From assembly GCF_900156875.1 (NCBI RefSeq), contig NZ_LT707408.1, positions 607,107-663,353 on the forward strand: DNA of 56,247 nt. The letters are read 5' to 3'. This document shows, piece by piece, positions 1-7,700 of the stretch (position 1 is its first letter; each line of letters opens with the position of its first letter). This stretch comes from Robertmurraya dakarensis (lineage in GTDB: Bacteria; Bacillota; Bacilli; Bacillales; Cytobacillaceae). A program made the position numbers and the translations under genes. The notes beneath the pieces were generated by a model. That model was not told the origin of the DNA, made no database searches, and saw nothing but the letters and a program-made list of their open reading frames with translations.

Positions 1-14
1 GGACGTCGCCAGGC
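1..14 (+). rRNA. rrf: 3' end of 5S rRNA (partial)
   Basis: The first bases match the conserved 3' terminus of Bacillus 5S rRNA (GGACGTCGCCAGGC). The rest of the gene, and presumably an rRNA operon, lies left of the window. A tRNA cluster directly after 5S is the usual Bacillus rRNA-tRNA arrangement. Only 14 bases are visible, so the call rests on this match plus context. Confidence 0.75.
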
Positions 15-16
15 AA

Positions 17-43
17 GGCCCCTATTTTGGGGCTATTATTTTG
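17..43 (+). terminator. Short hairpin after 5S rRNA
   Basis: GGCCCC, a TATTTT loop and GGGGCT form a 5-6 bp stem followed by a broken T-rich stretch. It is weak as an intrinsic terminator and may instead be a processing stem, allowing read-through into the tRNA cluster. Confidence 0.45.
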
Positions 44-70
44 TCTTACTTTAAAGGTAAAATTTTCTTT

Positions 71-145
71 GGCCCGTTGGTCAAGCGGTTAAGACACCGC
101 CCTTTCACGGCGGTAACACGGGTTCGAATCCCGTACGGGTCACCA
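71..145 (+). tRNA. tRNA-Glu (TTC)
   Basis: Complete cloverleaf with anticodon TTC. The acceptor stem GGCCCGT/ACGGGTC closes it, and the 3' CCA is encoded. First gene of the 21-tRNA cluster. Confidence 0.97.
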
Positions 146-150
146 TAAAC

Positions 151-226
151 GGAGGATTAGCTCAGCTGGGAGAGCACCTGCCTTACAAGCAGGGGGTCGG
201 CGGTTCGATCCCGTCATCCTCCACCA
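151..226 (+). tRNA. tRNA-Val (TAC)
   Basis: Cloverleaf with anticodon TAC, acceptor GGAGGAT/ATCCTCC and encoded CCA. Confidence 0.97.
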
Positions 227-235
227 TAAAAATAT

Positions 236-311
<76 letters not shown>

Positions 312-318
312 TTTTCGT

Positions 319-394
319 GAGCCATTAGCTCAGTCGGTAGAGCATCTGACTTTTAATCAGAGGGTCGAAGGTTCGAGTCCTTCATGGCTCACCA
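319..394 (+). tRNA. tRNA-Lys (TTT)
   Basis: Cloverleaf with anticodon TTT, acceptor GAGCCAT/ATGGCTC and encoded CCA. Confidence 0.97.
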
Positions 395-403
395 TTTTTA
401 TTT

Positions 404-485
404 GCGGGTGTGGCGGAATTGGCAGACGCACTAGACTTAGGATCTAGCGCCGCAAGGCGTGGGGGTTCGACTCCCTTCACCCGCA
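404..485 (+). tRNA. tRNA-Leu (TAG)
   Basis: Class II tRNA with a long variable arm, anticodon TAG and acceptor GCGGGTG/CACCCGC. The CCA end is not encoded (TTA follows the discriminator base) and must be added after transcription. Confidence 0.96.
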
Positions 486-505
486 TTAGTAAATATAAAT
501 ACCCT

Positions 506-580
506 GCGGAAGTAGTTCAGTGGTAGAACACCACCTTGCCAAGGTGGGGGTCGCGGGTTCGAATCCCGTCTTCCGCTCCA
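506..580 (+). tRNA. tRNA-Gly (GCC)
   Basis: Cloverleaf with anticodon GCC, acceptor GCGGAAG/CTTCCGC and encoded CCA. Confidence 0.97.
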
Positions 581-589
581 GAACTATCT

Positions 590-678
590 GCCGGGGTGGC
601 GGAACTGGCAGACGCACAGGACTTAAAATCCTGCGGTAGGTGACTACCGTACCGGTTCGATTCCGGTCCTCGGCACCA
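590..678 (+). tRNA. tRNA-Leu (TAA)
   Basis: Class II tRNA with a long variable arm, anticodon TAA and encoded CCA. Second of the two leucine acceptors in the cluster. Confidence 0.96.
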
Positions 679-714
679 TGTTTTTTACGAAAGTGAATTA
701 ACTTACTCTTATAT

Positions 715-791
<77 letters not shown>

Positions 792-806
792 TTTTAACAT
801 CTAAAC

Positions 807-883
807 CGGGAAGTAGCTCAGCTTGGTAGAGCACTTGGTTTGGGACCAAGGGGTCGCAGGTTCGAATCCTGTCTTCCCGACCA
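807..883 (+). tRNA. tRNA-Pro (TGG)
   Basis: Cloverleaf with anticodon TGG, acceptor CGGGAAG/CTTCCCG and encoded CCA. Confidence 0.97.
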
Positions 884-905
884 GTCGGAACCTTTAAGAT
901 ATTAT

Positions 906-978
906 GGGGCCTTAGCTCAGCTGGGAGAGCGCCTGCCTTGCACGCAGGAGGTCAGCGGTTCGATCCCGCTAGGCTCCA
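906..978 (+). tRNA. tRNA-Ala (TGC)
   Basis: Cloverleaf with anticodon TGC and acceptor GGGGCCT/AGGCTCC. The 3' CCA is not encoded (discriminator A is followed by CTT). Confidence 0.96.
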
Positions 979-994
979 CTTAGAATTAAATATT

Positions 995-1068
995 GGCGGT
1001 GTAGCTCAGCTGGCTAGAGCGTACGGTTCATACCCGTAAGGTCGGGGGTTCGATCCCCTCCGCCGCTA
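995..1068 (+). tRNA. tRNA-Met (CAT), elongator
   Basis: Cloverleaf with anticodon CAT. The acceptor GGCGGTG/CGCCGCT has a G1-T72 pair and matches the Bacillus elongator Met tRNA rather than the initiator. CCA is not encoded. Confidence 0.93.
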
Positions 1069-1072
1069 TTAT

Positions 1073-1165
1073 GGAGGAATACCCAAGTCTGGCTGAAGGG
1101 ATCGGTCTTGAAAACCGACAGGCGGGTTAAACCGCGCGGGGGTTCGAATCCCTCTTCCTCCGCCA
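1073..1165 (+). tRNA. tRNA-Ser (TGA)
   Basis: Class II tRNA with a long variable arm, anticodon TGA, acceptor GGAGGAA/TTCCTCC and encoded CCA. Confidence 0.96.
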
Positions 1166-1176
1166 TTAAACTTTAA

Positions 1177-1321
1177 TAATATTATCGCGGGGTGGAGCAA
1201 CGAGCATTTGCTTCATTGAATTACTGCGAGTTGTACCGATCGATATTGCTGCTTGAAAAAGCTTCCTGAAGATCGGGACAGTCAGTATGTTCACTAAAAG
1301 CATAGGAAACATTATGTTAAT
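1177..1321 (+). repeat. Duplicated tRNA-fMet 5' end plus 122-bp insert
   Basis: Positions 1177-1199 repeat exactly the 23 bp at 1322-1344, that is, 9 bp of leader plus the first 14 bases of the initiator tRNA. The copy then stops matching abruptly. The following 122 bp (1200-1321) resemble no tRNA. They hold a CCGATC/GATCGG inverted pair and an inner GCTT-GAAA-AAGC hairpin. This spacer is much longer than the usual gaps of about 5-35 bp between tRNAs here. Its function is not recognised. Confidence 0.8.
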
Positions 1322-1330
1322 TAATATTAT

Positions 1331-1404
<74 letters not shown>

Positions 1405-1461
1405 TTAAGTTTTTTCAAGGAAGAGAAGGAAAGATATTTTCTCGTACCTCGAAAAATCTAT

Positions 1462-1538
1462 GGTCCGGTAGTTCAGTTGGTTAGAATGCCTGCCTGTCAC
1501 GCAGGAGGTCGCGGGTTCGAGTCCCGTCCGGACCGCCA
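1462..1538 (+). tRNA. tRNA-Asp (GTC)
   Basis: Cloverleaf with anticodon GTC, acceptor GGTCCGG/CCGGACC and encoded CCA. Confidence 0.97.
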
Positions 1539-1547
1539 TTTATATGT

Positions 1548-1695
1548 TGGCTCAGTAGCTCAGTCGGTAGAGGATTTTAAAAGATTGTAGCATCTTGTTT
1601 CTTCTTCTTCGATTGACAAGCTTTTAAAATCTGCGACAAAGACCTAAGGGCTTTGAAGCAAATACGCTATATAACTTTAGGTTAAAATATTCATA
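1548..1695 (+). repeat. Duplicated tRNA-Phe 5' end plus 123-bp insert
   Basis: Positions 1548-1572 repeat exactly the 25 bp at 1696-1720, one leader base plus the first 24 bases of tRNA-Phe through the 5' half of the D arm. The match then breaks off. The 123-bp insert begins at the break with an 11-bp perfect inverted repeat (GATTTTAAAAG at 1573-1583, complement at 1621-1631). This is extended by CTTGT/ACAAG (1594-1598 and 1616-1620), making a long hairpin. The unit spacing is 148 bp, nearly that of the fMet copy (145 bp). Confidence 0.8.
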
Positions 1696-1696
1696 T

Positions 1697-1769
1697 GGCT
1701 CAGTAGCTCAGTCGGTAGAGCAATGGACTGAAAATCCATGTGTCGGCGGTTCGATTCCGTCCTGAGCCA
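1697..1769 (+). tRNA. tRNA-Phe (GAA)
   Basis: Cloverleaf with anticodon GAA and acceptor GGCTCAG/CTGAGCC. The discriminator A is followed by CCT, so a full CCA is not encoded. Confidence 0.96.
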
Positions 1770-1777
1770 CCTTCTAT

Positions 1778-1861
1778 GGAGGGGTAGCGAAGTGGCTAAA
1801 CGCGGCGGACTGTAAATCCGCTCCTTAGGGTTCGGCGGTTCGAATCCGTCCCCCTCCACCA
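1778..1861 (+). tRNA. tRNA-Tyr (GTA)
   Basis: Class II (bacterial Tyr) tRNA with a long variable arm, anticodon GTA and encoded CCA. Confidence 0.96.
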
Positions 1862-1890
1862 TTTAACTTAGAATTAGATAATATCATAAT

Positions 1891-1967
1891 GGCGGTCGTG
1901 GCGAAGTGGTTAACGCATCGGATTGTGGCTCCGACACTCGTGGGTTCGATTCCCATCGATCGCCCCA
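1891..1967 (+). tRNA. tRNA-His (GTG)
   Basis: Cloverleaf with anticodon GTG. The extra G at -1 opposite discriminator C, diagnostic of tRNA-His, is present, and CCA is encoded. Confidence 0.97.
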
Positions 1968-1979
1968 TTTATACATAAT

Positions 1980-2054
1980 TGGGCTATAGCCAAGCGGTAA
2001 GGCAACGGACTTTGACTCCGTCATTCGTAGGTTCGAATCCTGCTAGCCCAGCCA
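1980..2054 (+). tRNA. tRNA-Gln (TTG)
   Basis: Cloverleaf with anticodon TTG, acceptor TGGGCTA/TAGCCCA and encoded CCA. Confidence 0.97.
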
Positions 2055-2057
2055 TAA

Positions 2058-2131
2058 GCGGGTGTAGTTTAATGGTAAAACCACAGCCTTCCAAGCTGTT
2101 GTCGTGGGTTCGATTCCCATCACCCGCTCCA
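2058..2131 (+). tRNA. tRNA-Gly (TCC)
   Basis: Cloverleaf with anticodon TCC and encoded CCA. Second glycine acceptor of the cluster. Confidence 0.97.
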
Positions 2132-2137
2132 AATAAT

Positions 2138-2214
<77 letters not shown>

Positions 2215-2269
2215 TATACATATAAATTAGTATTCCGAAGTAAAGACTTTAGAAATTATTTTTAAATAT

Positions 2270-2344
2270 TCCGCAGTAGCTCAGTGGTAGAGCATTCGGC
2301 TGTTAACCGAACGGTCGTAGGTTCGAATCCTACCTGCGGAGCCA
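2270..2344 (+). tRNA. tRNA-Asn (GTT)
   Basis: Cloverleaf with anticodon GTT, acceptor TCCGCAG/CTGCGGA and encoded CCA. Last gene of the cluster, followed by a strong terminator. Confidence 0.97.
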
Positions 2345-2390
2345 TCATATATAAGTAAATTAACGTATGTTTATAAATATTTTATAAGAA

Positions 2391-2428
2391 AAGAAACCAA
2401 TGATCCTCGGATCATTGGTTTCTTTCGT
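2391..2428 (+). terminator. Terminator of the rRNA-tRNA operon
   Basis: A 16-bp near-perfect stem (AAGAAACCAATGATCC and its complement around TC) is followed by TTTC. It lies about 47 bp after tRNA-Asn and ends the cluster. Confidence 0.85.
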
Positions 2429-2752
2429 AGTCTGAGCAAGACCCTACGGGATTCGGACAACTACAGGCACAGCTCCCCGCACTGGGTCCCAATCGTCAGC
2501 TTACTAAATATATCCCCAACATCTATACACAGAATGTCCATAAACTAGCGAGATAACATAATATTATTAACACGCTCAAAACTAGATTGTGGATATTCTG
2601 AATAAACTGTGGATAATATTATGAATTGTCTTAAAAAACGTAATTTTATGACCGAATTAGAGTTGTTGATATGTAACAAGATTGTGGATAGTTTTTCGGA
2701 TTAGCTTCATTATTTGAGAAACCTTGGTACATACTAGTAAACGGTGATGAAT
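2429..2752. promoter_or_regulatory. Intergenic region with DnaA-box cluster upstream of glsA
   Basis: This gene-free stretch holds three same-orientation DnaA-box-like nonamers. TGTGGATAT is at 2588-2596, TGTGGATAA (exact complement of the TTATCCACA consensus) at 2608-2616, and TGTGGATAG at 2693-2701. A looser match, CTATACACA, sits at 2523-2531. Bacillus chromosomes carry such clusters away from oriC, where they titrate DnaA or control nearby genes. No coding region was seen in it, and no strong glsA promoter could be assigned. Confidence 0.6.
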
Positions 2753-3682
2753 ATGCCCTGTCAATCAAATGATGAATTACAATTAATCGTGGATGAGGCA
2801 AGAACTTGCACGAAGCATGGTCGGGTAGCAGATTATATTCCGGCCCTTGGAGAAGCAAAACAAGATGATTTGTCAATTGCTGTTCACTATCCTGATGGCA
2901 CCTGCTATTCAGCTGGGGATATTGAGAAGAAATTCACCTTACAAAGTATTTCCAAGGTGATCAGTTTGGCATTCGTTTTAATGGAGAGAGGTAAGGAATA
3001 CGTATTTAATCGGGTTGGGATGGAACCAACGGGAGATCCGTTTAATTCGATCGCGAAGCTTGAAACAATGGCTCCTGCCAAACCTTTGAATCCAATGATA
3101 AATGCCGGGGCGCTTGTTGTGACCCATATGATCAAAGGAGGCAATGTTGAGGAGAGGTTTAGCTCCTTGTTAGCTTTTATTAGAGAATTAGCGGGAGATC
3201 CAAATGTTAATTACAGCCAGGAAGTGGCAGATTCAGAATTTCAAACGGCCCATTTAAATCGCGCGCTTTGTTATTTTTTAAAGCAGCACAACATTGTAGA
3301 AGAAAATGTAGAAGAGTTAATGGAATTGTATACGAAACAATGTGCTATTGAGATGAACTGTCTAGATTTAGCAAGGATTGGTGTAGTATTTGCTATGGAC
3401 GGGGTAGATCCAATAAGTGAGAAGCAGATCATTCCTAAGGACATAGCTCGTATTTGTAAAACTTTCATGGTTACCTGTGGGATGTATAATGCATCGGGCG
3501 AATTTGCAATAAAAATTGGGATTCCCGCTAAAAGCGGTGTTTCTGGAGGAATTATGGGAGCTGTTCCCGGGAAATTCGGGATTGGGATTTTTGGTCCGGC
3601 ATTAGATGAAAAAGGTAATAGTATTGCCGGCATCAAGTTATTAGAGTTATTATCAAAAAACTATAGTTTAAGTATGTTCTAG
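2753..3682 (+). CDS. glsA: Glutaminase (serine-dependent, GlsA2/YlaM-like)
   Basis: Hydrolyses L-glutamine to glutamate and ammonia in the cytoplasm. The 309-residue product is a full-length glutaminase of the beta-lactamase-like fold. The catalytic S65-x-x-K68 pair is in QSISK, and further family motifs include [25 protein letters not shown] and KSGVSGGI. It resembles, from memory, Bacillus YlaM/GlsA2, whose N-terminus also begins M-x-C-Q-x-NDEL. ATG at 2753 was chosen over GTG 2744 because GGTGA at 2743-2747 can serve as its ribosome binding site and because of that N-terminal match. It stands alone, with its own terminator overlapping the stop codon. Next to glutamate synthase it implies two-way traffic between glutamine and glutamate. 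Confidence 0.93.
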   Translation: MPCQSNDELQLIVDEARTCTKHGRVADYIPALGEAKQDDLSIAVHYPDGTCYSAGDIEKKFTLQSISKVISLAFVLMERGKEYVFNRVGMEPTGDPFNSIAKLETMAPAKPLNPMINAGALVVTHMIKGGNVEERFSSLLAFIRELAGDPNVNYSQEVADSEFQTAHLNRALCYFLKQHNIVEENVEELMELYTKQCAIEMNCLDLARIGVVFAMDGVDPISEKQIIPKDIARICKTFMVTCGMYNASGEFAIKIGIPAKSGVSGGIMGAVPGKFGIGIFGPALDEKGNSIAGIKLLELLSKNYSLSMF

Positions 3683-3702
3683 GGGGAGGCACCCCCTTTT
3701 TT
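3682..3702 (+). terminator. glsA terminator
   Basis: GGGGG-AGGCA-CCCCC followed by six T. The stem begins in the last base of the stop codon. The convergent gltC stop codon lies within the T run. Confidence 0.8.
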
Positions 3703-4603
3703 ATTTGTATTTTTCTAGTCTTGAGAAGAAGTCTTTAACAAATTCGTAAAATACCTCTTCTGTTGGTCCGAGGTCACGATCTTTCGGGGTAATGATTCCA
3801 ACTGTTCGAGTTACTTTCGGTCTATCAATGGGTATTTGCACTGTTCTGGCGGTAGATCTATCAAAAAATGTTCCATCCGGTAAAAGGCTCACACCAATTT
3901 CAGCAGAAACAAGCCCTTTAATCGCGTCCATATCTTCTCCCTCAGCTAAGATCTTTGGTTCAAATCCTACTTGTTTGCACGCATCAATTGCGATTTTGTG
4001 CAGCACATAGCCTTCGGGAAACAAAACAAAGAAATCATTTCTAAGGTCCTTTAAAGTGATCACTTTGTTTTGAGCGAGCCGGTGGCTGGAGGGGACAACC
4101 GCTGAGAAACTTTCAGAGAATAAAATATGAGACTTTATCTCGATGTCATTTGATGGTACCGGTCCTAAAAAGGCTAAATCAATCTCCCCATTTTTAACAG
4201 CATCAATTAAAAAAGCGTATGATCCTTGCCGTAAGTGGTAGGAAATATTAGGGTATTTTACTTTAAATGCTGAAATAACGGTAGGAAGCAGGTGGTTTGC
4301 TAGACTTGTTGGATATCCGATTTTAATGGTTCCGCTCTCAGGGTCTAGGTATTCATCGATCTTTACTTTTGCGTCATCGATCGCTTTTATGGATCTTTTT
4401 GCGTATTTTAGAAAGGTTTTTCCAATCTGTGTTAGTTTTATGTTTCGTCCCTTCCGTTCAAATAAATTAATCCCTAGTTCTTCCTCGAGTTTTGAAATTT
4501 GAAAGCTGATTGCGGATTGCGCGACATGAAGATGCTCTGCAGCTGCTGTCACATGCTCCCTTTCCGCTACTTCTATAAAATAACGAATTTGGCGATATTC
4601 CAT
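3701..4603 (-). CDS. gltC: LysR-family activator of glutamate synthase GltC
   Basis: A 300-residue LysR-type regulator. It has an N-terminal winged helix-turn-helix (residues 1-60, with AAEHLHVAQSAISFQISKLE as the recognition region) and a two-lobed effector domain (about 90-295). It is divergently transcribed from gltA across about 160 bp, the arrangement known for Bacillus GltC, which activates gltAB when 2-oxoglutarate is high and represses its own gene. Similarity to Bacillus GltC runs through the whole length (EYLDPESGTIKIGYPTSLA, LRNDFFVLFPEGYVL). A good ribosome binding site (AGGAGGT) precedes the ATG. Confidence 0.93.
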   Translation of the reverse strand: MEYRQIRYFIEVAEREHVTAAAEHLHVAQSAISFQISKLEEELGINLFERKGRNIKLTQIGKTFLKYAKRSIKAIDDAKVKIDEYLDPESGTIKIGYPTSLANHLLPTVISAFKVKYPNISYHLRQGSYAFLIDAVKNGEIDLAFLGPVPSNDIEIKSHILFSESFSAVVPSSHRLAQNKVITLKDLRNDFFVLFPEGYVLHKIAIDACKQVGFEPKILAEGEDMDAIKGLVSAEIGVSLLPDGTFFDRSTARTVQIPIDRPKVTRTVGIITPKDRDLGPTEEVFYEFVKDFFSRLEKYK

Positions 4604-4762
4604 TTTATACCTCCTAAAACCTCTTTATATCACTACATTGACTGTAATTCATCTAAAATCAAGAATGATTATATATAAATGATATATTGTTTATATTGAA
4701 ATGGGAACATAAAATGATAAATATAATGAAAAATGTGAGTTTTGAAACGGAGGGTGTTAATT
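4604..4762. promoter_or_regulatory. Divergent gltC/gltA control region
   Basis: This AT-rich intergenic region between two divergent starts should hold both promoters and the GltC operator. I could not fix an unambiguous GltC box or TnrA site by eye. CGGAGGGTG at 4748-4756 is the gltA ribosome binding site. Confidence 0.5.
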
Positions 4763-7700
4763 ATGTCTTATAATCAAATCCCAAATGCACAAGGTCTTTA
4801 CCGTCCTGAATTTGAACATGATGCATGTGGAATCGGCTTATACGCACATATAAAAGGATATGCAACGCATGATATTGTCAAAAAAGGCTTGCAAATGCTA
4901 TGTCAATTAGATCATCGCGGAGGACAGGGCAGTGATCCTCAAACAGGTGACGGAGCTGGATTAATGGTACAGATTCCGGATGAATTTTTTAGAAAAGCAT
5001 GCAGTGACATCAATCTTCCAGAAAAAGGCCGGTACGGAGTTGGGATGATCTTTTTTTCGAATGATGATGAGGAACGTCAGATGATTGAGAAGGCAGTAAA
5101 TGAATTAATCAAACTGGAAGGACAAAAACTCCTTGGCTGGAGGGACGTTCCGGTTAATGAAAATAAACTTGGAGAATCAGGGAAAGAAACATGCCCAGCG
5201 ATCCGCCAAGTCTTTATTGGTGCGAACAAAGACATGGAAGAAGATATTAATTTTGAACGGAAATTGTACATGATTAGAAAACAAGCAGAAAAATGGGCAG
5301 CTGATCGGGAACTGCGATTCTATTTTGCTAGTTTGTCCACTAGAACCATTGTGTATAAAGGATTACTTACTCCAGAACAAGTGGATAAATTTTACCTCGA
5401 TTTACAAGATGAATCATTCGTTTCGGCTTTTGCTTTAGTGCATTCCCGCTTTAGTACAAATACATTTCCTAGCTGGGAGAGAGCACATCCTAATAGATAC
5501 CTCATCCATAATGGAGAAATTAATACGCTTAGAGGGAATATTAACTGGATGAAAGCCCGTGAACAGCAGTTTGTTTCTGAAGCATTTGGAGAAGATCTGT
5601 CAAAGGTGTTTCCGATTTTAGATAAAAACGGCAGTGATTCATCTATACTAGATAATGCTCTAGAGTTCTTTGTATTAGCGGGACGGAAACCAGCACACGC
5701 AGCCATGATGTTAATTCCGGAACCATGGTCAGAAAACCCGCATATGCCGGAAGATAGAAAAGCATTTTACGAATATCATAGTACTTTAATGGAACCGTGG
5801 GACGGTCCAACTGCAATTTCCTTTACAGATGGAAAGCAAATTGGAGCTATATTAGATCGGAACGGACTTCGTCCAGCAAGATATTATGTCACAAAAGATG
5901 ATTATATTATTTTCTCTTCAGAGGTAGGAGTCATTGATGTTGATCCTGAAAACGTTCTCTATAAAGATCGTTTGAGCCCTGGTAAAATGCTTTTGATCGA
6001 TTTAGAGAAAGGCCGTATTGTTTCAGATGATGAAATTAAAACAGAAATGGCAAATGAGTATCCCTACCAGCAATGGTTAAATCAAAAACTTGTAAAATTA
6101 GACCGTGAAAATGGTGAAGAAGAGGAAGCTATAGAAGATTTAATCACACGGCAGAAAGCTTTTGGTTATACGTATGAAGATGTTCAAAAGTACTTAATTC
6201 CTATGATTCTAGAAGGAAAGGATCCCCTTGGGTCTATGGGGAATGATAGTCCTTTAGCGGTACTTTCAGAACGGCCGCAGTCCCTGTTCAATTACTTTAA
6301 GCAATCCTTTGCACAAGTAACAAATCCACCGATTGATGCAATCCGTGAACAGATTGTTACGTCGACGGTCTCTTATCTTGGCCGTGAAGGGAATCTCCTT
6401 CATCCAGATGAAAGTAACTGTCAAAGAATTCAATTAGAAACACCTATTTTAACAAATAGTCAGTTGCAGGAATTGAAGTCCCAGCAATCCTTCAAAAGCC
6501 AGGAGATCCATACACTGTTTTCAGATGATCTGGAAAGTGCATTAGAAAGAATGTTTCAACTAGCAGATCAGGCTATTGAAGAAGGCGTTCAGCTGCTAGT
6601 CTTATCTGATCGCAATATGAACAATGATGAAGCAGCAATCCCGTCTTTACTAGCTGTAAGTGCTCTTCATCACCATCTGGTAAGGTCAGGTAATCGTACC
6701 AAAGTTAGTTTGATCGTTGAAACAGGAGAAGCAAGAGAAGTTCATCATTTTGCGGCACTGATTAGTTATGGTGGTGATGCAATTAATCCTTATCTTGTGT
6801 ATGCTACTTTGAAGGAAGCCGTAGAGGCTCAATTAGTAACTGGAGATTACGAATATTGTGTTAATACTTATAAGCAAGCGATTACCGAAGGTGTTGTGAA
6901 GGTAATGTCTAAAATGGGGATTTCTACTGTACAAAGCTACCGTGGAGCGCAAATATTTGAAGCGGTCGGAATCAGTACAGATGTGATTGAACGATATTTT
7001 ACTGGAACATCCTCACAATTAGGCGGTATTGATTTGGCAACGATTGCGAAAGAAGCAAAAATCCGTCATATGACAGCGTATAGGGATTTAGATGATAAAA
7101 CGTTAGAGTCTGGCAGTGATTTTCAATGGAGAAAAGAAGGAGAACATCACGCTTTTAATCCGAAGACGATCCATACCCTGCAATGGGCTACTCGCAAAGG
7201 AGATTATGAGTTATTTAAAGAATACACTAAATTAGCTAATGAAGAAACAATGAGCTTTCTTAGAAACTTATTTTCATTTAACCCTGATAGAAAAGCGATT
7301 TCAATAGAAGAAGTAGAATCGATCGATTCCATTGTCCGCCGTTTTAAATCAGGCGCGATGTCATTTGGTTCATTGAGTAAGGAAGCGCATGAAACATTGG
7401 CCATTGCTATGAACCGGCTTGGAGGAAAAAGTAATAGCGGGGAAGGCGGAGAAGATCCTAAGCGTTACACTTTAGATGAAAATGGTGATAACCGACGCAG
7501 TGCGATTAAGCAAATAGCTTCTGGAAGATTTGGGGTCAACAGTCATTATCTAGTTAACGCTGATGAAATCCAAATCAAAATGGCACAGGGAGCAAAGCCA
7601 GGTGAAGGCGGTCAGCTGCCAGGGAATAAAGTATACCCTTGGGTTGCGGAAGTCCGAGGTTCTACTCCAGGTGTCGGACTGATTTCACCGCCTCCACATC

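Noticed and set aside
2231-2278. TATTCCGAAGTA at 2231 resembling TATTCCGCAGTA at the tRNA-Asn start, as a third 5'-end duplication
   Set aside because: Only 12 bp with one mismatch and 36-bp spacing; too short to separate from chance.
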